A stretch of 7,904 bases of DNA from Bacillota bacterium (GTDB lineage Bacteria > Bacillota > Clostridia > Lachnospirales > Lachnospiraceae): NCBI GenBank assembly GCA_023419655.1, contig JAEZXP010000182.1:1-7904 (forward strand), given 5' to 3'. Of the stretch, positions 1 to 4,650 are shown piece after piece. Each line of letters opens with the position of its first letter. Position 1 is the first letter of the stretch. Under the pieces are notes generated by a model. That model worked only from the letters and a program-made list of their open reading frames with translations, had not been told where the DNA came from and searched no databases. The position numbers were made by a program, and so were the translations under genes.

Positions 1-35
1 GCTTTTCCCTGCCCCTAACTTGTCCCAAAACAGAA

Positions 36-73
36 AAGGCGGGTATTTGGTTAACTTGGACTGTACCCGCCTT
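36..73. repeat. Perfect 10-bp inverted repeat, 18-nt loop
   Basis: AAGGCGGGTA at 36-45 pairs exactly with TACCCGCCTT at 64-73. Read leftward, the hairpin is followed by a T-rich run (TTTTCTGTTTT), so it could end leftward transcription. It could equally be a protein-binding site of the putative element. Confidence 0.6.
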
Positions 74-94
74 AAAATTGATTCTGTGAGGTTG

Positions 95-132
95 AAGTAT
101 TCGCACGCTGATAAACTGCTTAGCGAATACTT
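95..132. repeat. Second perfect 10-bp inverted repeat, 18-nt loop
   Basis: AAGTATTCGC at 95-104 pairs exactly with GCGAATACTT at 123-132. Arm length and loop length equal those of the repeat at 36-73, although the sequence differs apart from the AAG/CTT ends. No T-tract follows on the left side. On the right, ATAATTTTTTC begins six bases after the stem. Confidence 0.6.
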
Positions 133-142
133 ATGCATAATT

Positions 143-164
143 TTTTCTATGATATTTTCTATGA
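143..164. repeat. Tandem 10-bp direct repeat, period 12
   Basis: TTTTCTATGA occurs at 143-152 and again at 155-164, separated by TA. Its role is unknown. Direct repeats of this size near an attachment site can be arm-type integrase or excisionase sites, but nothing here proves that. Confidence 0.55.
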
Positions 165-270
165 AATAGTTGTATCATCTCTGATGTGTTAGATATTGAC
201 ATTTTGAAAAAGTACGTATTTCAAAGGCTTTGACCCGTATCGATAACCCTTGAAAACATAGGTCGCTATC

Positions 271-313
271 CTCGTAATGAAGAAGTCGTGGGTTCGAGTC
301 CCATTTCCAGCTT
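271..313 (+). mobile_element. tRNA-Thr(CGU) 3'-half fragment, putative attachment site
   Basis: The sequence folds as the 3' half of a tRNA. The anticodon loop CTCGTAA is at 271-277 (anticodon CGT), the 3' anticodon strand TGAAG at 278-282 and a 5-nt variable loop at 283-287. The T-arm is GTGGG / TTCGAGT / CCCAT at 288-304, and the 3' acceptor strand TTCCAGC at 305-311, with discriminator T at 312. The sequence to the left gives neither a matching 5' anticodon strand (CTTCA expected, CTATC seen), nor a D-arm, nor a GCTGGAA acceptor strand, so this is not a complete tRNA gene. Tyrosine recombinases often cross over in the anticodon loop and leave a 3' tRNA duplicate at one end, so I infer an att site with the element on the left. 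An intact tRNA-Thr(CGU) should lie at its far end. Confidence 0.75.
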
Positions 314-316
314 CCT

Positions 317-345
317 AAAACCCTGGTATTTACCGGGGTTTTTGT
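317..345 (+). terminator. Intrinsic terminator after the tRNA fragment
   Basis: AAACCCTGG and CCGGGGTTT form a 9-bp stem with one G-T pair, and the 3' arm runs into a five-T tract. It lies a few bases after the tRNA acceptor end, so it was probably the native terminator of the tRNA-Thr gene, kept at the chromosomal side of the junction. Confidence 0.7.
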
Positions 346-384
346 TTCGTAATGCATTTTATGCGATATAACGAGGTCAAAGGT

Positions 385-420
385 ATACCCCGGTCATTAC
401 TGCCGGGGTATTTTGGTTTA
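385..420. terminator. Strong hairpin between convergent units
   Basis: ATACCCCGG at 385-393 pairs perfectly with CCGGGGTAT at 403-411 around a 9-nt loop. On the plus strand it is followed by TTTGGTTTA. On the minus strand it begins 9 bases past the lipoprotein stop codon and is followed by the weaker ACCTTTG. It probably ends the leftward lipoprotein transcript and may act in both directions. Confidence 0.6.
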
Positions 421-855
421 TTATTGAGGTGGTTTACATATACTGCATGGGTCGTATAAGACTTTTGCGGTTTCTAGATTTATAGCTATTTTGCTTTTAC
501 TCAGATATCTGCATCCGCTTCTATGGTACTTGGAGCCGGTTTTGGTAACATACACAGTTATCGACTTATTATCATCCTGTACAACAGAAGTAGGTTCCGG
601 TGTAGGAGTAGGTTTTGGTGTGGGTGATGGAGTGGGCTCCGGTGTCGGTATAGTAGTTGATGTTGGCTCTGCAATAGGCTCTGACGCTGCATCTGGAGCA
701 AGTGTTAGTGCAGGATTAGAAATTATCCCCTGATTTGGAATGGGTTTTTCCTGATTTTGTATTTGTTTGAAGTCGGAAAGGGCGGAATTATCCTCTTTTG
801 TTTCACAGGCGGTTAGCAGGATAGATATCATTAATAGAAGCAATAATTTTTTCAC
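421..855 (-). CDS. Small lipoprotein with Pro/Thr linker and C-terminal Cys/His metal-binding module
   Basis: This encodes 144 residues from a GTG start. The GTG is chosen because AAAGGAGG lies 6 nt upstream (862-869). An upstream ATG at 900 would add 15 residues before the Lys-Lys signal start and has no ribosome site. Residues 1-16 are a lipoprotein signal (VKKLLLLLMISILLTA) with Cys17 in an LTAC lipobox, so the mature protein should be membrane-anchored outside the cell. Residues 59-90 are a PTPEP-type Pro/Thr/Glu linker, probably spanning the wall. Residues 100-143 contain YVTKTG, YHRSGCRYL (His111, Cys115) and PCSIC (Cys137, Cys140). That pattern resembles the Ada-like zinc-binding module often found at the C-terminus of secreted Firmicutes nucleases and lipoproteins. 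No catalytic domain is present. Metal binding is inferred and the biological role is unknown. The gene is monocistronic. Confidence 0.85.
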   Translation of the reverse strand: MKKLLLLLMISILLTACETKEDNSALSDFKQIQNQEKPIPNQGIISNPALTLAPDAASEPIAEPTSTTIPTPEPTPSPTPKPTPTPEPTSVVQDDNKSITVYVTKTGSKYHRSGCRYLSKSKIAINLETAKVLYDPCSICKPPQ

Positions 856-939
856 TTTCAACCTCCTTTGTGTACTGTAGATAAATCGCCCCATACACAA
901 TTATGCTCTAGTCAACGTTGCGTACGGGGCTGTAGACAA

Positions 940-968
940 ATTATAACATATTATGCAATATATGTAAA
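940..968 (-). promoter_or_regulatory. Promoter of the lipoprotein gene
   Basis: Read on the minus strand, TTTACA (963-968) is followed after exactly 17 nt by a perfect TATAAT (940-945). It lies about 85 bp upstream of the GTG start at 855. The surrounding DNA is AT-rich and free of open frames. Confidence 0.7.
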
Positions 969-1043
969 CGCAAAAGAGCTATGATTTACTGCATACATAT
1001 GAAAACAACCTTTTTTAATAGGAGCAGTTAATCAAAGGAAAAT

Positions 1044-1085
1044 AAAACACGTACAAAGACAGTGTTTCGTATTTGTACGTGTTTT
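1044..1085 (-). terminator. Terminator of the malY-pdxY operon
   Basis: AAAACACGTACAAA (1044-1057) pairs perfectly over 14 bp with TTTGTACGTGTTTT (1072-1085), loop 14 nt. It begins six bases past the kinase stop codon. Reading leftward it ends in TTTTATTTTCC, which suits an intrinsic terminator. The plus-strand side also ends in five T, so it may work in both directions. Confidence 0.75.
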
Positions 1086-1091
1086 TGGTAT

Positions 1092-1943
1092 TTATTCATA
1101 TGCTTTTTTGCTTTTAGCAATTTTACTTATTAATTGGGGAAGGGCTGTCTCAAATTTGACGCCGTACCAATGGGATGAATCATCCTGCGTATTTTCAATA
1201 CACGTTACGGTAAAATCGGCAGCAAAGCTGGCAGCAGTGTAGGTATCATGTCCGTTCATCAGCATCCCGACAAATGCAGAGGCATATACGTCACCCGTTC
1301 CGTGACATCCTCTCTGAATATGCTGGTGCTCGTAATACGAGAGAGTGCCTTTCTCTAATACAGCAATACCGGTGGTTTCAGGCTGGTAGCTAACGCCGGT
1401 GAGAATGATTGTTTCAGGTCCGAAAGAGTGCAGCTTTTGCATAAGGCTGATGATATATTCTTCATCATATTGCGTGCGAAATTCTGTGTTTGTCAGTAAG
1501 CATGCTTCAGTAATATTCGGAAGGATGATGTCCGCCGTTTTGCAGAGGGATTTCATTTCCTCAACGAATTCCATATTGAATCCGGAATACAACTTGCCAT
1601 TATCGGCCATGGCGGGGTCTACAATATTCTTGCAGCCCGTTTTTCCCATCGTGCGCATAATATCGTTTACATAGGCAATTTGCTTGATATTGCCAAGATA
1701 GCCGGTATATATTGCGTCAAATTTAATGCCTTCTTTTATCCAGTGAGCTTGAATTGCCGGTATATCTTCTGTTAAATCCCGAAAGGTATAACCCTTAAAG
1801 TTACCGGTATGAGTAGAAAGAACGGCGGAGGGTATCACACATGTTTCCACTCCGCAGGCAGATATAATCGGAAGGGCAACCGTAAGCGAGCATTGACCAA
1901 AGCATGAGATATCCTGTATTGTAAGTACTCGGTTGTATGTCAT
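1092..1943 (-). CDS. pdxY: Pyridoxamine/pyridoxal kinase (ribokinase-like, PdxK/PdxY type)
   Basis: This cytoplasmic kinase phosphorylates pyridoxal, pyridoxamine or pyridoxine with ATP, salvaging vitamin B6 to PLP. It has 283 residues, close to the family's usual 280-290. I chose the ATG at 1943 because the AAAGGAG site (1951-1957) is 7 nt upstream of it. The ATG at 1949 is only 1 nt from that site. Visible family motifs are VDPAMADNGKLY (108-119), LPNITEACLL (141-150) and GCHGTGD (212-218), the anion-hole and catalytic motif whose Asp218 is the expected base. The GCHGTGD form is that of pyridoxal kinases, not sugar kinases; a ThiD-like kinase is less likely. It is second in an operon with the PLP enzyme MalY, 40 nt downstream, and three further PLP-enzyme genes lie nearby, so local cofactor supply is a natural reading. 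The pdxY symbol is by family; pdxK would be equally acceptable. Confidence 0.88.
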   Translation of the reverse strand: MTYNRVLTIQDISCFGQCSLTVALPIISACGVETCVIPSAVLSTHTGNFKGYTFRDLTEDIPAIQAHWIKEGIKFDAIYTGYLGNIKQIAYVNDIMRTMGKTGCKNIVDPAMADNGKLYSGFNMEFVEEMKSLCKTADIILPNITEACLLTNTEFRTQYDEEYIISLMQKLHSFGPETIILTGVSYQPETTGIAVLEKGTLSYYEHQHIQRGCHGTGDVYASAFVGMLMNGHDTYTAASFAADFTVTCIENTQDDSSHWYGVKFETALPQLISKIAKSKKAYE

Positions 1944-1983
1944 TTTCATTCTCCTTTATTCAATTATAATAACATGTATAAGC

Positions 1984-3171
1984 TTAAAGTACCAGGGCCT
2001 GTTTAATCCGGTGGACGGCAGTTTCCAGAGTTATTCGGGGACAAGCGATATTCATACGCATAAAACCGCTGCCCCCTATCCCGAAGGTACTTCCGCTATG
2101 AAGCCATACTCCGGCCTTTTCTAAGAACAGTGTGCGCAGCTCCTCATCCTTCAATCCTAACTTACGGCAATCCAGCCACATCAAATATGTACCTTCCGGC
2201 TGTATAAGGGATATATCACACTGCTTGGGAAAAGCGTCTTTTAAGACAGCGATATTTCCCTGCAGATAGGTTAGCAGTTCCTTCAGCCATTCGTCGCCGT
2301 GCTGATATGCAGCCTTTGTTGCGGCAATTGTCATAATATTCAGATGACTGTATCCTGTTGAAAGGCAGGTCTCTTGTATCCTTTTTCGGAGGTTATTATT
2401 CGGAACAATAATACTGGCTGCCTGCAAACCGGCCAGATTAAAAGTCTTTGTCGGTGCAAGGCATGTTATTGTGATTTTTGATATTTCATCCGAAAGGGAT
2501 GCAATTGGAACATGACGAAAGCCGCTATATATAAAATCACAATGAATTTCGTCCGAAACGATGTATACACCGTGCCGGAGACAGATGTCACCGATTTTTT
2601 TAAGCTCATATTCTGTCCAGACCCGTCCTATGGGGTTATGAGGGGAGCACAATAAGAACATTTTAACATTATTTTGGACGATTTTGTGTTCAATATCTTC
2701 AAAATCAAATGTATATTGTCCGTCAATCAATAATAGTTCGGAAACAACCAGATGCCGGCCGTTGGCGAGAATCGTTTTCTCGAAGGGATAATAGACCGGC
2801 TGGCAGATTAAGATGCTGTCGGATGGGTCTGTCAAGGCTCTTATCGCGGCAGAAATTCCGAACATAACGCCGGGAGTTTTAATTATCCATTCAGGCTGTA
2901 TGGCCCACTTCATATGCCGATGATACCAATTGCATAGAACTGTATCAAAGTCACTGTCCGTGTCCGTATAGCCGAAAAAGCCATGCTTTGTTATATCCAA
3001 TAAAGCTTTTTCCACTGCGGGAGGGGACTTAAAATCCATATCTGCAATCCACATAGGGATAAGATTATCGGCGTTGATACCTTTTAGCTTGCTGTCATAT
3101 TTAATTGAGCCGGTATTTCTGCGCTCGTAAACTTTATCGAAAAAAGAGCTGTTAAGTGATTCACCTTTCAC
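1984..3171 (-). CDS. patB: MalY/PatB family aminotransferase-fold C-S lyase (putative cystathionine beta-lyase)
   Basis: This is a 395-residue fold-type I PLP enzyme of the MalY/PatB branch, which cleaves cystathionine to homocysteine, pyruvate and ammonia and can also release H2S from cysteine. The start is a GTG with AAGGAGGT (3178-3185) 6 nt upstream. Expected features are present: FFDKVYERRNTGSIKYD near the N-terminus, PMWIADMDF (39-47), HGFFGYT (63-69), the PLP-ring motif SPHNPIGRVW (176-185), SDEIHCD with Asp207, the Schiff-base lysine Lys242 in APTKTFNLAGLQ, and the C-terminal RMNIACPR (372-379) with an Arg for the substrate carboxylate. A plain transaminase role is possible in this family, but the sulfur neighbours favour a C-S lyase. 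The substrate has not been shown. It is first in an operon with the PLP-supplying kinase and divergent from cysK. The gene symbol is tentative. Confidence 0.85.
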   Translation of the reverse strand: MKGESLNSSFFDKVYERRNTGSIKYDSKLKGINADNLIPMWIADMDFKSPPAVEKALLDITKHGFFGYTDTDSDFDTVLCNWYHRHMKWAIQPEWIIKTPGVMFGISAAIRALTDPSDSILICQPVYYPFEKTILANGRHLVVSELLLIDGQYTFDFEDIEHKIVQNNVKMFLLCSPHNPIGRVWTEYELKKIGDICLRHGVYIVSDEIHCDFIYSGFRHVPIASLSDEISKITITCLAPTKTFNLAGLQAASIIVPNNNLRKRIQETCLSTGYSHLNIMTIAATKAAYQHGDEWLKELLTYLQGNIAVLKDAFPKQCDISLIQPEGTYLMWLDCRKLGLKDEELRTLFLEKAGVWLHSGSTFGIGGSGFMRMNIACPRITLETAVHRIKQALVL

Positions 3172-3262
3172 CCTTATACCTCCTTATGAAAATCAATACG
3201 GTAACACAACACGCACAGCAAAATAATTCATTCACAGAAAGCATATGTGTTTAATATGATAT

Positions 3263-3291
3263 ATTGTATGGAAGGAATATTCTTTTGTCAA
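3263..3291 (-). promoter_or_regulatory. Promoter of the malY-pdxY operon
   Basis: On the minus strand, a perfect TTGACA (3286-3291) and TACAAT (3263-3268) are separated by 17 nt. The start point should fall near 3256, giving a leader of about 85 nt before the GTG. The spacer is nearly filled by an imperfect palindrome (3272-3285). Confidence 0.75.
3272..3285. promoter_or_regulatory. Palindromic candidate operator inside the malY promoter spacer
   Basis: AAGGAATATTCTTT is a 14-bp palindrome with one mismatched pair, placed exactly between the -35 and -10 elements, where a bound repressor would block polymerase. In Bacillus and Staphylococcus, sulfur genes of this kind are repressed by the Rrf2-type CymR, but I cannot match this site to a CymR consensus. 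The regulator is unassigned. Confidence 0.35.
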
Positions 3292-3331
3292 GCAATAAAG
3301 CAATTTGTTGTTATATATTTAAACTGGGATG

Positions 3332-3360
3332 TTGACATCACAAAAACAATATGGTATATT
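3332..3360 (+). promoter_or_regulatory. Promoter of cysK
   Basis: A perfect TTGACA (3332-3337) and TATATT (3355-3360) are separated by 17 nt. The start point should be near 3367, giving a leader of about 79 nt before the ATG at 3446. Confidence 0.75.
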
Positions 3361-3370
3361 AAAACCAATA

Positions 3371-3398
3371 AAACATATGGGAATTATGTGATATGTTT
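3371..3398. promoter_or_regulatory. Inverted repeat at the cysK transcription start, candidate operator
   Basis: AAACATAT (3371-3378) and ATATGTTT (3391-3398) form a perfect 8-bp inverted repeat with a 12-nt centre, just downstream of the predicted start point. Its CATATG...TGTGA content recurs at the same relative place in the divergent malY leader (3232-3247). Repressor binding is inferred. Confidence 0.4.
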
Positions 3399-3445
3399 GA
3401 GCAGTTAAATGGATGGCCATACATGGCACGGAAAGAGAGGTAAAT

Positions 3446-4372
3446 ATGAACACTTATGACAGAATTACGGAGCTTATCGGGAAAACGCCCCTGTTGAAAT
3501 TATCAAACTATGGTGAACAGAAAGGTCTGGGTGCAGCGATTTATGGGAAGCTTGAGTACTTTAATCCCGCAGGAAGTGTAAAGGACAGAATTGCAAAAGC
3601 AATGATTGATGACGCAGAGGCAAAAGGAATATTAAAAGAGAATTCTGTTATTATTGAACCTACCAGTGGAAATACAGGAATAGGCCTGGCAGCCGTTGCT
3701 GCTTCCAGAGGATATAAAATCATTCTCACAATGCCTGAAACGATGAGTGTTGAACGCCGAAACCTTCTCAAAGCTTATGGTGCAGAGCTGGTTTTGACAG
3801 AAGGAGCCAAGGGAATGAAGGGAGCCATAGCAAAAGCGCAAGAGCTTGCAGCCCAGAATCCTGACAGCTTTATCCCCAGTCAGTTTACCAATGCGGCCAA
3901 TCCGGAAATACATCGTAATACAACCGGCCCTGAAATCTGGCAGGATACGGACGGAAAGGTTGATATATTTGTTTCAGGTGTCGGTACCGGAGGTACGATA
4001 TCGGGCGTGGGGGAATATTTAAAGGCCCAGAATCCAAATGTCAAGATTGTTGCTGTAGAGCCAGCCGGTTCTCCCGTATTGTCCGAAGGAACGCCTGGTC
4101 CTCATAAGATTCAAGGGATTGGTGCAGGGTTTATTCCCGATACATTGAATACGGATATATACGATGAGATTATTACAGTTGAGAACGAAGACGCTTTTGA
4201 GACCGGAAGAATTCTTGCGAGAAAAGAAGGCTTATTGGTCGGCATTTCTTCGGGAGCCGCTGTGTTTGCGGCAACCAAACTGGCCAGCCGCCCGGAAAAC
4301 AAAGGTAAAATAATTGTGGTCCTTCTGCCGGATACCGGAGAACGCTATCTTTCCACCCCTATGTTCTCCTAA
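3446..4372 (+). CDS. cysK: Cysteine synthase A (O-acetylserine sulfhydrylase)
   Basis: This enzyme makes cysteine from O-acetyl-L-serine and sulfide with PLP, the last step of cysteine synthesis. It has 308 residues, the usual CysK length. The ATG at 3446 is chosen because GAGAGG (3435-3440) lies 5 nt upstream and the protein then begins MNTYDRITELIGKTPLLKL, as CysK proteins do. An in-frame ATG at 3413 has no ribosome site and adds 11 unrelated residues. Motifs in order: Lys46 in NPAGSVKDR (Schiff base), EPTSGNTG (71-78, substrate loop), SQFTNAANP (145-153), GVGTGGT (178-184, phosphate cup), and GISSGAA (266-272) with Ser268 near the PLP ring nitrogen. All key residues are intact. It is divergent from malY. 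No terminator lies between it and the downstream Cys leader, so readthrough into that operon is possible. Confidence 0.93.
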   Translation: MNTYDRITELIGKTPLLKLSNYGEQKGLGAAIYGKLEYFNPAGSVKDRIAKAMIDDAEAKGILKENSVIIEPTSGNTGIGLAAVAASRGYKIILTMPETMSVERRNLLKAYGAELVLTEGAKGMKGAIAKAQELAAQNPDSFIPSQFTNAANPEIHRNTTGPEIWQDTDGKVDIFVSGVGTGGTISGVGEYLKAQNPNVKIVAVEPAGSPVLSEGTPGPHKIQGIGAGFIPDTLNTDIYDEIITVENEDAFETGRILARKEGLLVGISSGAAVFAATKLASRPENKGKIIVVLLPDTGERYLSTPMFS

Positions 4373-4390
4373 ACATGAATGTTAATTTTG

Positions 4391-4396
4391 TATAAT
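4391..4396 (+). promoter_or_regulatory. Possible promoter -10 box before the Cys leader
   Basis: A perfect TATAAT lies 19 bp after the cysK stop codon. No good -35 is present at 16-18 nt spacing, so the promoter may be weak or activator-dependent. A start near 4403 would leave only about 11 nt before the leader ATG at 4414. Alternatively the leader is read from the cysK promoter, and AGAAAGAAG (4397-4405) serves as its ribosome site. Confidence 0.4.
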
Positions 4397-4413
4397 AGAA
4401 AGAAGTGTCTTAT

Positions 4414-4539
4414 ATGAAAAACCGAATGCGCAATTTTAATAGGTCAAGACGAGTACATGGTGATTTCGTTATATCCGGAATCTCTTGTTGTGACGCCTGC
4501 TGTATCATTTCAGAAGGCGGGACTTTATTAAGGTTGTAA
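4414..4539 (+). CDS. Cysteine-rich leader peptide of a transcription attenuator (41 aa)
   Basis: This 41-codon frame starts at ATG 4414 (alternative ATG at 4426) and stops at TAA 4537-4539. Its N-terminal half is basic, with RSRRVHGDF at residues 10-18. Then come ISCCDACCII, with Cys codons 25, 26, 29 and 30 (TGT TGT GAC GCC TGC TGT, 4486-4503), and a short tail EGGTLLRL. It has no signal sequence or domain. Four Cys codons in six, sitting on the 5' strand of the first of three alternative RNA stems, indicate that translation itself is the sensor: ribosomes should stall here when Cys-tRNA is short. The RRVHxD...C layout recalls the Cys-containing leader peptides found before sulfur genes in actinobacteria, but that comparison is from memory. 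The ribosome site is weak (AGAAAGAAG, 8 nt upstream). A small functional protein is the alternative, and less likely. Confidence 0.72.
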   Translation: MKNRMRNFNRSRRVHGDFVISGISCCDACCIISEGGTLLRL

Positions 4540-4623
4540 ACCGGTAGTTAAATACGGCTGAAAACTCCGCCTGTCTTTTTAGAAGCTTACCTATGAGCTG
4601 ACAAAAGATATGGCGGTTTTTTT
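4486..4623 (+). promoter_or_regulatory. Cysteine-responsive transcription attenuator (alternative stems)
   Basis: Four short segments can pair in exclusive ways. Segment 1, CGCCT (4494-4498), lies in the Cys codons and pairs with segment 2, AGGCG (4515-4519); this stem is extended by CTG (4500-4502)/CAG (4511-4513). Segment 2, as AGGCGG (4515-4520), also pairs with segment 3, CCGCCT (4567-4572). Segment 3, CCGCC (4567-4571), also pairs with segment 4, GGCGG (4612-4616), to make the terminator. Inferred logic: a ribosome stalled on Cys codons 25-30 masks segment 1, so 2:3 forms and transcription continues. If Cys-tRNA is ample, 1:2 or a ribosome over segment 2 frees segment 3 and the terminator forms. 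It would control the methyltransferase-mccB-mccA operon. No T-box or SAM riboswitch motif was seen here. Confidence 0.7.
4567..4623 (+). terminator. Attenuator terminator hairpin
   Basis: CCGCC (4567-4571) pairs with GGCGG (4612-4616), with further pairing inside by CTTTT (4575-4579)/AAAAG (4603-4607) and AGCT (4584-4587)/AGCT (4596-4599). Seven T follow at once (4617-4623). It ends 12 nt before the ribosome site of the next gene, so it must be bypassed for the operon to be expressed from upstream. Confidence 0.72.
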
Positions 4624-4650
4624 ATATTTTTTATAGGGAGGTAATATATT

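Larger units (their letters stand above)
1..270. other. Terminal DNA of a putative integrated element, no confident gene
   Basis: No complete gene can be supported here. One forward frame is open from base 2 to a TAG at 167-169 (55 codons, ending in FSMIFSMK), and another from base 3 to a TGA at 87-89. Either could be the tail of a gene starting outside the window, but neither matches a family I recognise, and the first is interrupted by strong inverted repeats. The stretch is rich in short repeats: two perfect 10-bp inverted repeats, a tandem 10-bp repeat and several TTGAAA-type sites. Because a tRNA 3' half follows directly, I infer that this is the end of an element integrated into a tRNA gene. 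The body of the element is not in the window. Confidence 0.4.

Noticed and set aside
258..313. A complete tRNA gene
   Set aside because: The T-arm and acceptor 3' strand are perfect, but no D-arm, no matching 5' anticodon strand and no 5' acceptor strand lie upstream.
175..357. A 60-codon minus-strand frame containing GSWKWDSNPRLLHYE
   Set aside because: It is the antisense of the tRNA T-arm and anticodon region (271-312) and the adjoining terminator. Such frames are a common artefact next to tRNA genes, and no ribosome site supports it.
491..733. An 80-codon plus-strand frame rich in Gly and Val
   Set aside because: It is the complement of the Pro/Thr-coding stalk of the lipoprotein and has no ribosome site.
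3413..3445. An upstream start for CysK at ATG 3413
   Set aside because: It has no ribosome site and adds residues that do not fit the family. ATG 3446 has GAGAGG at the right distance and the expected N-terminus.
4373..4650. A T-box or SAM riboswitch in the 278-bp gap
   Set aside because: No T-box GGGTGG-type core or S-box conserved core was found. The Cys codons and the alternative stems explain the gap better.
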